Shown here piece after piece: positions 50,988 to 59,679 of a stretch of DNA of 64,000 nt (position 1 is its first letter; each line of letters begins with the position of its first letter). A program made the translations under genes and the position numbers. Under the pieces are notes generated by a model. The model was not told the DNA's origin. It worked only from the letters and a program-made list of their open reading frames with translations, and did no database searches. Source of the stretch: Microbacterium lacus (lineage in GTDB: Bacteria; Actinomycetota; Actinomycetes; Actinomycetales; Microbacteriaceae). The stretch is taken from assembly GCF_039531105.1 (NCBI RefSeq), contig NZ_BAAAPK010000001.1:434001-498000 (forward strand), read 5' to 3'.

Positions 50988-52213
50988 CCCACGCGCTGCA
51001 GCGCGGTCCGGCGTGGCTCGTCCGCGAGGTCGAGCACGCCGGACCGCGCCGCGTCCAGCGCGGCCGAGACGGCGCCGGTGCAGATCACGTCGAGCCCGAG
51101 CCGGGAGGCGACGAGTTCGGGAGCCGGCAGGTCGAGCTCGAGGGGGAGTGACTCGCGCGCCGCCGCCACGAGCTGCGCGGCATCCACCGGGTCGATGCCC
51201 GACACGACGACGCGCCGCGGGTCGAACAGACTGCCCATCACCCCGGTGATGACGCTCAGCGCGTGACCGGCACGCTCGACGATGCGCGCGGCGTCGGCAT
51301 CGCCCTCCCGAGCCAGGCGGAACACCGCGGCGCCGGTGAGCTCCGAAGGGGGTAGCGCCATGAGCGCCGAGTCGGGCGAGACGGTCCCCGCCGCGATCGA
51401 CTCCCGCGCCCATTCCGCGGCCCGCTCGCTGAGCCCGCCGGCGCCGCCGACCCCCGCCACGTGATCGAAGGCGACCATCTCGCCGACGCCGCCGTGCGCG
51501 CCGCGCAGGAGGTTTCCGTCCACGACGACGCCGGCGCCGAGGAAGCGCCCGCAGAGCAGGGTGACGTGGTCGCGCACGCCCGCCGCCGCGCCGACCGACC
51601 CCTCGGCCACGGCGGCCAGGGAGGCGTCATTGATCACGCGCACGATCGGCGCCCACGCGCCGAACATCTCGCTGAGGTCGGGGTTCATGCGGCGCCAGAA
51701 CCCGTTGCGGTGCGCGGGGGAGGATCCGCTCGCATCGACCGGAGCCGGGACTCCCGCGCACAGAGACAGGACGTCGGCGCGCGTCCGACCGGCGGCGAGG
51801 AGCGCGTCATCGACCGCCGCGGCCGCGGCGTCGCGCCGCTCCGCCGGTGAATCGTGGGCGAGGTCCGTGTGCGACGCGCGACGCACGAGCACCTCGCCGC
51901 GGAGATTCGCCACGACGGTGAGGATGTGATCGGGCGCGAGGTCGATCCCGACGACGACCGCGGCATCGGCGCGCAGCCGGAACCGCCGCGCGGGGCGGCC
52001 CTTGCGGTAGTCGCCGACTGCACGCGCGTTCTCGAGCTCGTCCAGGAGGCCGATCTCCACGAGCTCCTCGATCACGTCGATCGTGGTCGATCGCGTGAGC
52101 CCGACGGCCGCCATCGCATCGCTCGCGGTGAACACCTCGGCGTCCCAGGCGTACGAGAGCACACCGCCCAGGCTCGTGCGTCGAACCGCGGTGGGTGAGA
52201 TCGTGTGCGACAC
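50984..52213 (-). CDS. ROK-family transcriptional regulator
   Basis: A 409-residue ROK repressor. The N-terminal winged helix (FTASDAMAAVGLTRSTTIDVI) is followed by a sugar-kinase-like domain with VVVGIDLAPDHILTVVANL and RGAHGGVGEM. The usual CxCGxxGCxE zinc motif of ROK proteins is absent; the corresponding stretch after GGVGEM has no cysteine cluster. I chose the GTG at 52213 with AAGAGG upstream; an earlier GTG at 52237 is possible. It is divergent from a sugar transporter-glucosidase operon, which it probably controls. Confidence 0.88.
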   Translation of the reverse strand: MSHTISPTAVRRTSLGGVLSYAWDAEVFTASDAMAAVGLTRSTTIDVIEELVEIGLLDELENARAVGDYRKGRPARRFRLRADAAVVVGIDLAPDHILTVVANLRGEVLVRRASHTDLAHDSPAERRDAAAAAVDDALLAAGRTRADVLSLCAGVPAPVDASGSSPAHRNGFWRRMNPDLSEMFGAWAPIVRVINDASLAAVAEGSVGAAAGVRDHVTLLCGRFLGAGVVVDGNLLRGAHGGVGEMVAFDHVAGVGGAGGLSERAAEWARESIAAGTVSPDSALMALPPSELTGAAVFRLAREGDADAARIVERAGHALSVITGVMGSLFDPRRVVVSGIDPVDAAQLVAAARESLPLELDLPAPELVASRLGLDVICTGAVSAALDAARSGVLDLADEPRRTALQRVG

Positions 52214-52333
52214 GGGTATTGACCTCTTCCCCTTCACCCTGCATTATGGTGCACATCGAGTTGATTCGGACATTAAATCTACTCCCCCAACCAAATGGTC
52301 GTCGCCGCAGACGACCGCAGAAAGGACGGCGAC

Positions 52334-53650
52334 GTGGCTGATCGATTCCGACGACGGAGAGGGCCGGCGTCCACGGCCGTCGCCGTCGGACTGCTCGGCG
52401 CGATGGTCGGCACGCTCCTGGTGGGCTGCTCAGCGGACGGGCGCGAGACCATCCGGTTCACCTTCAGCAAGCGCGAGGCGCTCGAGTTCATGAATACCGT
52501 CGTCGCCGACTACAACGCGTCGCAGGACGACGTGCGCGTCGAGATGGACACGTCGGGAGTCGACGTCGTCTCGGCGAGCTTCGTCCGCGGCAATCCGCCC
52601 GACATCATGCTCGCCAACTACAACTTCGAAGTGGCGCGGTTCGTGCAGCGCTGCGCGCTGAGCGATCTCAGCGGTACGGATGCCGCGGCCACGGTCCGTG
52701 ACGACCTCCAGCCTCTGCTGGATCAGTACGGCAGCTGCGCGGGGCGCATCAGCGCCCTCCCGTACTCCGTCATGGCGGCATCCGTCATCTACAACACGCA
52801 GATCTTCTCCGACAACGGCCTCGAGGTGCCGCAGACCTGGAGCGAGCTGCTCGAGGTGTGCGACGCGCTGCAGGCGGCCGGGGTCACTCCGTTCTATGCG
52901 ACGTTCAAGGATGACTGGACGGTCGGCCAGGGCTGGTACGACTACTCCGTCGGCGGCTCGCTGGATGTCATCGACTTCTTCGACGGCATGAACGCGGAGG
53001 GTACCGAGGTCGGGCCCGACTCGACCGTGTCGTTCCAGAAGGACTTCGCCGAGCCGATGGAGAAGATGACCCGACTGGCCTCGGACTATGTGAACGAGGA
53101 CGCACCGAGCCGTGGCTACGGCGACGGCAACCTCGCGTTCAGCAATGGCGAGGCCGCGATGTACCTCCAGGGGCCGTGGGCCTTCGGCGAGATCGCGAAG
53201 ACGGCGCCCGATCTGGAACTCGGGACGTTCCCGCTGCCGCTGACGGACGACCCCGACGACCTCGAGGTGCGCGTCAACATGGACCTCGCCGCGATGATCC
53301 CGGAGGGCTCGCGCCACAAGGAGGCCGCCCGCGACTTCCTCGAGTACCTCTACCAGCCCGAGATCATCGAGGCCTACAACGCCTCGCAGCTCGGGTTCAC
53401 GCCCACGACGGACGCCCCCGCGCCGGACGATCCGCGCATCGCGGGGATGATCCCCTACTACCAGGAGGGCCGGATCTACCAGGGGCCGTCGGTGCTGGTC
53501 CCCAAGACGCTGCCGGTCTTCAACTACGCGCAGGCGATGGTGCTGGGGACCGACCCCGCTCGCATCCTGCGCACCATGGACGCGGACTGGGCTCGCATCG
53601 CCTTCCGCGCTCCGATCGTCGCCACCCAGACAGAGGAGTCTGCCGGATGA
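52334..53650 (+). CDS. sugar ABC transporter substrate-binding lipoprotein
   Basis: A 438-residue family 1 solute-binding lipoprotein, with an Arg-rich start, a hydrophobic h-region and Cys32 in the lipobox LLVGC. Later segments AMYLQGPWAFGEI and AARDFLEYLYQPE are typical. The GTG at 52334 has AAAGGA 7 nt upstream. The next three genes encode two permeases and an alpha-glucosidase, so an alpha-linked oligosaccharide is the likely ligand. No ATPase gene is present. Confidence 0.9.
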   Translation: MADRFRRRRGPASTAVAVGLLGAMVGTLLVGCSADGRETIRFTFSKREALEFMNTVVADYNASQDDVRVEMDTSGVDVVSASFVRGNPPDIMLANYNFEVARFVQRCALSDLSGTDAAATVRDDLQPLLDQYGSCAGRISALPYSVMAASVIYNTQIFSDNGLEVPQTWSELLEVCDALQAAGVTPFYATFKDDWTVGQGWYDYSVGGSLDVIDFFDGMNAEGTEVGPDSTVSFQKDFAEPMEKMTRLASDYVNEDAPSRGYGDGNLAFSNGEAAMYLQGPWAFGEIAKTAPDLELGTFPLPLTDDPDDLEVRVNMDLAAMIPEGSRHKEAARDFLEYLYQPEIIEAYNASQLGFTPTTDAPAPDDPRIAGMIPYYQEGRIYQGPSVLVPKTLPVFNYAQAMVLGTDPARILRTMDADWARIAFRAPIVATQTEESAG

Positions 53651-54555
53651 GTACCTCCACGATCGTCACCGCGGGTGACACGGCGGCACGGCGCAGCACG
53701 CGTCGCGTCGAACCGATCTACTACCTGTTCCTGCTGCCGAGCCTCGTGCTGTTCACGCTGGCGATCACGGTGCCCGGGATCATCGGCATCTTCTTCAGCT
53801 TCACCGACTCGATCGGCATCGGCGAGTGGAGCTTCAACGGGCTCACGAACTACATCGCCCTCTTCAGCGACCCGGCGATCCTGCAGAGTTACCTGTTCAC
53901 GTTCGGGTTCTCGGTGGCGACTGTGATCGTCGTCAACGTGGTGGCGTTCCTGCTCGCGGTCGGCCTCACCGCACGCATCCGCTTCAAGACGGGCCTTCGC
54001 GCGATCTTCGTGATCCCCATGGTGATCTCGGGCATCATCATCGCCTACGTCTTCAACTTCCTGTTCTCCAACTCGGTACCCACCGCGGCCGGCGCGCTCG
54101 GCATCCCGTTCCTGGAGACGAGCCTGCTCGCCAACCCCGATTTCGCGTGGGTCGCGATCGTGATCGTCACCGCGTGGCAGGCGATCCCCGGCACGCTGCT
54201 CATCTACATCGCGGGGCTGCTCTCGATCCCGGGCGACGTCTACGAGGCGGCGGATCTGGACGGGGCGTCCAAGACCCAGCAGCTGCTGCGCATCACCCTG
54301 CCCCTGGTGGCCGGGTACGTCGTGATCAACGTGATCCTCGGGTTCAAGGGCTTCCTGAATGCGTACGACATCATCGTCGGCCTCACGAACGGCGGCCCGG
54401 GCACGTCGACGCGGAGCATCGCGATGACGATCATCGCGGGGTTCAACGGCGGCGACTACGCCTACCAGATGGCCAACGCCACCATCTTCTTCATCGTGGC
54501 CGTGCTCATCTCGGTCCTGCAGCTCTCCCTCACGCGTGGAAGGAACCAGTTCTGA
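53647..54555 (+). CDS. sugar ABC transporter permease (MalF type)
   Basis: A 302-residue permease with about six membrane helices beginning YYLFLLPSLVLFTLAI and the EAA loop YEAADLDGASKTQQL. Its ATG overlaps the stop codon of the binding-protein gene by 4 bp. It pairs with the next permease to form the channel. Confidence 0.92.
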   Translation: MSTSTIVTAGDTAARRSTRRVEPIYYLFLLPSLVLFTLAITVPGIIGIFFSFTDSIGIGEWSFNGLTNYIALFSDPAILQSYLFTFGFSVATVIVVNVVAFLLAVGLTARIRFKTGLRAIFVIPMVISGIIIAYVFNFLFSNSVPTAAGALGIPFLETSLLANPDFAWVAIVIVTAWQAIPGTLLIYIAGLLSIPGDVYEAADLDGASKTQQLLRITLPLVAGYVVINVILGFKGFLNAYDIIVGLTNGGPGTSTRSIAMTIIAGFNGGDYAYQMANATIFFIVAVLISVLQLSLTRGRNQF

Positions 54556-55466
54556 TGACCACCACTCAGCCGGCCCTCGCCTTCGAGCAGGCCGATGTCT
54601 CCGTCGGGCTGCAGAAGACGCGACCCGCCCCGCGTGCGAAGCTCACGGATCGGGTGAACTGGTCGACGACGATCATCCTCATCCTGTGCGCCGTGACCGT
54701 GCTGCTGCCGCTGTACGTCACGCTTGCGATGGCGTTCAAGACGACCGGTCAGGCCGTCGACGGCAACGCCTTCTCACTCCCGGCGCCGTTCAGCATCGAC
54801 GGGTTCGTGCAGGCATGGACGCTGACGAAGTTCCCGATCGGCGCCGCGATCTCGCTGCTGGTGACGGCCGGCACGGTGATCGCGACGATCGTGCTCGCGG
54901 CCTTCGCGTCCTACGCGATCGTGCGCAACTGGGATCGGCGCCTGTTCCGGTATTCGTTCTTCTACCTGCTCGCGGCGATGTTCATCCCGTTCCCGGTCGT
55001 CGCGCTCCCGCAGATCCAGCTCACGGGCCGGGTCGGCCTGGACAACCCGTTCGGCGTGATCATCCTCGCCACGATGTTCCAGCTGAGCTTCAGCGTCCTG
55101 CTGTTCACCGCATTCCTCCGCTCGATCCCGCTCGAACTCGAGGAGAGCGCCCGCATCGACGGCGCGTCGACCTGGCAGACGTTCTGGCGGATCATCTTCC
55201 CGCTGCTGGCGCCGATGAGCGCCACGGTCGGCATCTTCGCGTTCCTCTACGCCTGGAACGACTTCATGATGCCGTCGCTGATCATCTCCGACCCGGCGCT
55301 GCAGACCCTTCCGGTGCGTCAGAACCTCTTCCAGACGCAGTTCAGCAACAACTACAACGTGGCCTTCGCGTCGTACCTGATGGCCATGGCTCCCGCGATC
55401 GTCGTCTACCTCTTCACTCAGCGATGGGTGATGGAGGGCGTCACGCAGGGTGCCGTCAAGGGCTGA
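54555..55466 (+). CDS. sugar ABC transporter permease (MalG type)
   Basis: A 303-residue permease with a cytosolic N-terminal arm, about six helices starting TTIILILCAVTVLLPLYV, and the EAA loop LEESARIDGASTWQTFW. Its ATG overlaps the previous stop codon by one base (TGATG). It is followed 51 bp downstream by the alpha-glucosidase gene. Confidence 0.92.
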   Translation: MTTTQPALAFEQADVSVGLQKTRPAPRAKLTDRVNWSTTIILILCAVTVLLPLYVTLAMAFKTTGQAVDGNAFSLPAPFSIDGFVQAWTLTKFPIGAAISLLVTAGTVIATIVLAAFASYAIVRNWDRRLFRYSFFYLLAAMFIPFPVVALPQIQLTGRVGLDNPFGVIILATMFQLSFSVLLFTAFLRSIPLELEESARIDGASTWQTFWRIIFPLLAPMSATVGIFAFLYAWNDFMMPSLIISDPALQTLPVRQNLFQTQFSNNYNVAFASYLMAMAPAIVVYLFTQRWVMEGVTQGAVKG

Positions 55467-55517
55467 GAACCCGTTCCACCACCGTAGTCCCCATCGAAGA
55501 AAGGAAACCCGGTCTCC

Positions 55518-57206
55518 GTGACCACTGTTCTCGACTCCCTCTCCCACCCCACCTTCTCGACCGAGGACGCCGCCTGGTGGCGCCAGGCGGTGGTCTACCA
55601 GGTGTACCCCCGCAGCTTCGCCGACGCCGACGGCGATGGACTGGGGGACATCCCGGGCATCACGTCGCGCGTCCCCTATCTCGCCGGACTGGGGGTGGAC
55701 GCCGTCTGGCTGAGTCCCTTCTACCCCTCGGCGCTGGCCGACGGCGGCTACGACGTCGCCGACTACCGCGATGTGGATCCCCGGCTCGGCACGCTCGAGG
55801 ACTTCGATGCGATGGTGGCCGCGCTGCACGCGGCGGGCATCCGCGTCGTGGTGGACATCGTCCCGAACCACACGTCCGATCTGCACGCGTGGTTCCAGGA
55901 GGCACTGGCCGCCGGCCGCGGCTCGGCCGCGCGCGACCGGTTCATCTTCCGCGAGGGCCTGGGCCCGGACGGCAGCGAGCCGCCCACGGACTGGGTCTCC
56001 ACGTTCGGGGGGTCCGCATGGGAACGGGTGGCCGACGGCCAGTGGTACCTGCACAACTTCGCCGTCGAGCAGCCGGACCTGAACTGGGCGAACCCGGAGG
56101 TGCGCGAGGACTTCCTCACGACCCTCCGCTTCTGGTCGGACCGCGGCGTCGACGGGTTTCGGATCGATGTCGCCCACATGCTCACGAAGGACCTGACCGA
56201 GCCGCTGCCGTCGCAGGCCGAGCTCGACTCCCTGCCGCGCGACGGCCGGCATCCGATGATCGACCGTGACGACGTGCACGAGGTGTACGCCGAGTGGCGC
56301 CAGGTGTTCGACTCGTACGACCCGCCCCGCACGGCGGTGGCGGAAGCGTGGGTCGACCCGTCCCGGGTTCCGCTGTACGCGAGCGCCGAGAGTCTCGGCC
56401 AGGCGTTCAACTTCGACCTGCTCGAGGCCGACTTCGACGCCGACCAGTTCCATCGGATCGTGACGGCGAACCTCGCCCTCGCGGCATCCTCCGGATCGTC
56501 CACGACGTGGGTCCTGTCCAACCACGACGTGGTCCGGCACGCCACGCGCTACGGGCTCGCTCGGCCCGCGCGCGGCGCAGACGGGCGGCCCGCGCTCAAG
56601 CACGGCAACGAGTGGCTGCTGTCGGGGGGCAGGCAGTCCGATGTCGATCGCGTCGGCGGCCTTCGCCGGGCGCGGGCCGCCACCCTGTTCGTCCTGGGAC
56701 TGCCCGGCTCGGCGTATCTGTACCAGGGGGAGGAACTCGGGCTCCATGAAGTCGGGGACATCGCGGACGAGGACCGGCAGGACCCGACGTTCTTCCGCAG
56801 CCCGGGCGTCGACCTCGGCCGGGACGGATGCCGCGTGCCGCTGCCCTGGACGCGCGAGGGCTCATCCTTCGGGTTCGGCGCCGCGGGCGCGCACCTTCCG
56901 CAGCCGGAGTGGTTCGCGGCGGCATCCGTACAGGACGAGGAGGCCGACCCCGCGTCGACCCTGACGCTCTACCGCCGCGCGCTCGCGCTGCGACACGAGC
57001 TGCAGGGGCCGGAGGCCCTCACGTGGGTCGAGACAGGGCGGGCCGACGTGCTGCGCTTCGAAAGGCCGAACGGGTGGAGCGTCGTGACGAACTTCGGGAC
57101 CGAGCCGTACGCGCTGGAGGGCGAGGTCGTCCTCGCCAGCGCGGACGCGGCTCCCGGTACGGTTCTCGGCGAGTCCACGGCGTGGCTGGTCGCGCCCAGC
57201 GCCTGA
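55518..57206 (+). CDS. GH13 alpha-glucosidase (second copy)
   Basis: A 562-residue cytosolic GH13 enzyme. Catalytic residues are Asp217 in DGFRIDVAH, Glu276 in AEAWVD and Asp337 in SNHDVVRH. Its opening QVYPRSFADADGDGLGDIPG parallels the enzyme at 2538-4226, and both are 562 residues, so they are paralogues. The GTG at 55518 follows GAAAGGAAA. It is the last gene of the ROK-linked sugar operon and would split the imported alpha-glucoside. Confidence 0.93.
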   Translation: MTTVLDSLSHPTFSTEDAAWWRQAVVYQVYPRSFADADGDGLGDIPGITSRVPYLAGLGVDAVWLSPFYPSALADGGYDVADYRDVDPRLGTLEDFDAMVAALHAAGIRVVVDIVPNHTSDLHAWFQEALAAGRGSAARDRFIFREGLGPDGSEPPTDWVSTFGGSAWERVADGQWYLHNFAVEQPDLNWANPEVREDFLTTLRFWSDRGVDGFRIDVAHMLTKDLTEPLPSQAELDSLPRDGRHPMIDRDDVHEVYAEWRQVFDSYDPPRTAVAEAWVDPSRVPLYASAESLGQAFNFDLLEADFDADQFHRIVTANLALAASSGSSTTWVLSNHDVVRHATRYGLARPARGADGRPALKHGNEWLLSGGRQSDVDRVGGLRRARAATLFVLGLPGSAYLYQGEELGLHEVGDIADEDRQDPTFFRSPGVDLGRDGCRVPLPWTREGSSFGFGAAGAHLPQPEWFAAASVQDEEADPASTLTLYRRALALRHELQGPEALTWVETGRADVLRFERPNGWSVVTNFGTEPYALEGEVVLASADAAPGTVLGESTAWLVAPSA

Positions 57207-57221
57207 GGCCCCCCGAGACAC

Positions 57222-57263
57222 CGGATGCCGTGTCTCGACGAATTCGTCGGGACACGGCATCCG
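57222..57263. repeat. 42-bp palindrome between convergent genes, with flanking C/G tracts
   Basis: The 21-nt arms CGGATGCCGTGTCTCGACGAA and its inverse are joined at the GAATTC centre with one mismatch. Outer CCCCC (57210-57214) and GGGGG (57271-57275) extend the fold. It starts shortly after the alpha-glucosidase stop codon. The arms include the genome-frequent octamer CGGATGCC. Confidence 0.88.
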
Positions 57264-57305
57264 AGCTCCGGGGGGAGCGGGTCAGCCAAGACGGCTGACA
57301 CGATT

Positions 57306-57470
57306 TCAGGTGCGGCGGCTGCCGCTGATGACGCGGAACAGGAAGACGATCAGCGCGATCACACCGACGATGAGCGCGACCCACAGGAGCCAGCTCAGCG
57401 CCGAGTTCAGTCCGCCGAAGATCGCAAGGATGACCGCGATGACGATGATGATGATCAGGGCGAGGTTCAT
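57306..57470 (-). CDS. small hydrophobic membrane protein
   Basis: A 54-residue protein, almost entirely two hydrophobic helices (LALIIIIVIAVILAIFGGL and WLLWVALIVGVIALIVFLF) with a basic tail VISGSRRT. AAGGAG lies 7 nt before the ATG at 57470. It resembles the short stress-induced membrane peptides common in actinobacteria, but no function can be assigned. Confidence 0.75.
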   Translation of the reverse strand: MNLALIIIIVIAVILAIFGGLNSALSWLLWVALIVGVIALIVFLFRVISGSRRT

Positions 57471-57575
57471 GGTGGTACTCCTTCTGTCGCCGGTCCGCGT
57501 GGGTGACGCGCGATCCGGATGCCTCGGGGGGCACGCGAGAACTCTGTCACTGTGCTGTGCGAACGCGGCAGGGGG

Positions 57576-57604
57576 TTGACGGACCGCGAAAACCGGTGAT
57601 AACA
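57576..57604 (+). promoter_or_regulatory. putative promoter upstream of topoisomerase IB
   Basis: TTGACG (57576-57581) and ATAACA (57599-57604) are 17 nt apart. The remainder of the 279-bp gap 57471-57749 shows no other clear element. Transcription would start near 57611, about 140 nt before the GTG. Confidence 0.4.
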
Positions 57605-57749
57605 CGCTGACCAGCGCATCGCGCGTGCTTGTGCCGGGCCGTCGAGTGTCAAGCCCTCCGTGCCTTCTCCCGCGGGCGCGTACCGTCGGGCCAGGCACTC
57701 ACGGCTGTGCCGAGGATCCCTCGGCACCCTTCGACGAGACAGAGACGAC

Positions 57750-58712
57750 GTGGCACGACTGGTCCGGGTACGCCCGGGAGAAGACCCCGGATACCGCCGG
57801 CAGCGCTCCGGCAGCGGATTCCGCTATCTCGACGAGCACGGCGACGCGATCCCCGCGCCGGACCGCGAGCGCATCCGAGCGCTGGTCATCCCGCCCGCGT
57901 GGCAGGACGTCTGGATCGCGGCGAACCCGCACGCCCACATCCAGGCCGTCGGGATCGATGATGCCGGAAGGCGCCAGTACCTCTACCACCCGCGCTGGCG
58001 CGAACGCCGCGACCGGCGCAAGTTCTCCCGCGCGCTCGAACTGGCCGCCGCCCTGCCGCACGCGCGTGGACGTGTGACGAGCGCCCTCCGTCGCGACGAG
58101 CTCGACCGCGAGCGTGTGCTGGCCGCATCCTTCCGTCTGCTCGATCAGGCCGCGCCCCGGATCGGCTCCGCGCGCTACCTCGAACGGCACGGCAGTCGTG
58201 GGCTGACCACTCTGCAGCGCCGGGACGCCACCGTGGCGGCATCCGTCCTCACCCTCTCGTTCCCGGGCAAGAGCGGGAAGCGCGCCTACATCGAAGTCGA
58301 CGACGCGGAGCTCGCCGCCGTGATGGCGGAGCTCGGCGCGGGGCGTCCGCGCTCGCCGCTGCTGTCGTATCGCCGCGGCAACCGGCGCGTGCCGCTCACT
58401 CCGGCGGATGTGAACGCCCACGTGCGCGCTCTGACCGGGGGTGCCTTCACGGCGAAGGACTTCCGGACGCTGAGGGGCACGATCATGGCCGCCGAGACGC
58501 TCGCCCGCATCGGCACCGTCGACACCGCGACGCAGCGCAAGCGCGCCGAGACCCTCGCCGTACGTGCCACGTCGGAGGCGCTCGGCAACACGCCGGCTGT
58601 GGCCCGGGCGAGCTACATCGACCCGGCGGTGTTCTCGGCGTACGAACGCGGACGACTGCTCTCGCTCGACCTGTCGCCGGAGAGCGCGATCCAGCGACTC
58701 CTGCTCGGCTGA
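57750..58712 (+). CDS. DNA topoisomerase IB (poxvirus type)
   Basis: A 320-residue type IB topoisomerase that relaxes DNA through a 3'-phosphotyrosine. The N-terminal part has SGFRYLDEHGDAI and IPPAWQDVWIA, and the catalytic region has LTLSFPGKSGK, KDFRTLRGTIMAA and the nucleophile Tyr289 in RASYIDPAVF. The GTG at 57750 is the most upstream start that keeps family-like sequence. Length matches bacterial TopIB proteins. Confidence 0.92.
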   Translation: MARLVRVRPGEDPGYRRQRSGSGFRYLDEHGDAIPAPDRERIRALVIPPAWQDVWIAANPHAHIQAVGIDDAGRRQYLYHPRWRERRDRRKFSRALELAAALPHARGRVTSALRRDELDRERVLAASFRLLDQAAPRIGSARYLERHGSRGLTTLQRRDATVAASVLTLSFPGKSGKRAYIEVDDAELAAVMAELGAGRPRSPLLSYRRGNRRVPLTPADVNAHVRALTGGAFTAKDFRTLRGTIMAAETLARIGTVDTATQRKRAETLAVRATSEALGNTPAVARASYIDPAVFSAYERGRLLSLDLSPESAIQRLLLG

Positions 58713-58748
58713 CGGGTCATCGCCCGCCCGGCCCCTACAGTGGGTCGC

Positions 58749-59198
58749 ATGGCGGCGCGCACCCCGACCACCCGAGGCTCAGCGTTCTCGTGGCGGATCC
58801 TCGGCGCCGTGGTCCTCGGCGGTGCGATCGGTGTGGCGCTGCGGGCGCTGCTGGTGCTGCCCGTCGCGGAGTCGGACAGCTGGATCGTGCTTCCCGCCGT
58901 CACGCTCGCGGTCAACATCGCGGGCTCGTTCGCCCTCGGGGTGGTCGTGGGACTGTGGGACGACCGCCGCCCGCTCGCGCGCGCCTTCGTCGGCACCGGT
59001 GTCCTGGGCGGTTTCACGACCTACAGCGCGTTCGCCGTGCAGGTCGGCGAGGTGGGGGCCCTCGCCCCGGTGACCGGGCTGCTGCTCGCCGCGATCGCCG
59101 TCTTCGTCGGTCTGGTGGCGGCGGCTCTGGGACTGCGCATCGGACGGTCGGCGGCGGGGGATCCCGCTCGGCGCGAGCCGCCGGAGGACGCCGAATGA
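58749..59198 (+). CDS. crcB1: fluoride exporter CrcB, first subunit
   Basis: A 149-residue four-helix membrane protein of the Fluc/CrcB family. The conserved GGAIGVALRALL, LAVNIAGSFALGVV and GTGVLGGFTTYSAFA motifs contain the Asn and Phe/Ser-Thr residues that line fluoride pores. TACAGT (58736-58741) ends 7 nt before the ATG, so there is no room for a fluoride riboswitch. It overlaps the second crcB by 4 bp, as in dual-gene heterodimeric systems. Confidence 0.94.
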   Translation: MAARTPTTRGSAFSWRILGAVVLGGAIGVALRALLVLPVAESDSWIVLPAVTLAVNIAGSFALGVVVGLWDDRRPLARAFVGTGVLGGFTTYSAFAVQVGEVGALAPVTGLLLAAIAVFVGLVAAALGLRIGRSAAGDPARREPPEDAE

Positions 59199-59584
59199 CC
59201 CTGATGCAGATTCTCCTGGTGGCGCTCGCCGGTGGGCTGGGCGCCGGCCTCCGCTACATCCTCGACGTCGCGATCCAGCGCGGCCGCCGCGGGGTCTTCC
59301 CGCTCGGCATCCTGATCGTGAACGTCACCGGCTCGCTCGCCCTCGGCATCGTGACCGGCCTCGGCGACGCGCTCGCCGCGCCGGTCGTCGCGATCCTCGG
59401 AGTGGGGCTCCTGGGCGGCTACACGACCTTCAGCACGGTCTCGACCGAATCCGCTCTGCTCCTGCAGACCGGCAGGCGCGACTGGGGGTGGCTCAATCTG
59501 ATCGGGACGGCGGTCAGCGGCGTGATCGCCGCCGCGGTGGGACTCCTCGTCGGCGGTGTGATCGGCGGTCTGATCCCGCGCTGA
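59195..59584 (+). CDS. crcB2: fluoride exporter CrcB, second subunit
   Basis: A 129-residue CrcB paralogue with GGLGAGLRYILD, ILIVNVTGSLALGIV and GVGLLGGYTTFSTV. Paired CrcB proteins assemble as antiparallel heterodimers. The ATG overlaps the crcB1 stop codon. A 95-bp gap separates it from the RND gene. Confidence 0.94.
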   Translation: MTLMQILLVALAGGLGAGLRYILDVAIQRGRRGVFPLGILIVNVTGSLALGIVTGLGDALAAPVVAILGVGLLGGYTTFSTVSTESALLLQTGRRDWGWLNLIGTAVSGVIAAAVGLLVGGVIGGLIPR

Positions 59585-59679
59585 CACGGGCGAGAGCGGC
59601 CCGGGCACGTGCGAGAATCGGAACGGATACAGTCGCGTATCCATCCGCAGCTAGACCTCATCGCACCGTGAAGGCCCCT

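Noticed and set aside
52238..52333. ROK operator in the AT-rich gap before the sugar operon
   Set aside because: The region is AT-rich and likely holds promoters, but I saw no inverted repeat longer than 4 bp that I could defend.
58713..58748. Fluoride riboswitch before crcB
   Set aside because: Only 36 bp separate the genes and a -10 box ends 7 nt before the ATG, leaving no leader RNA.
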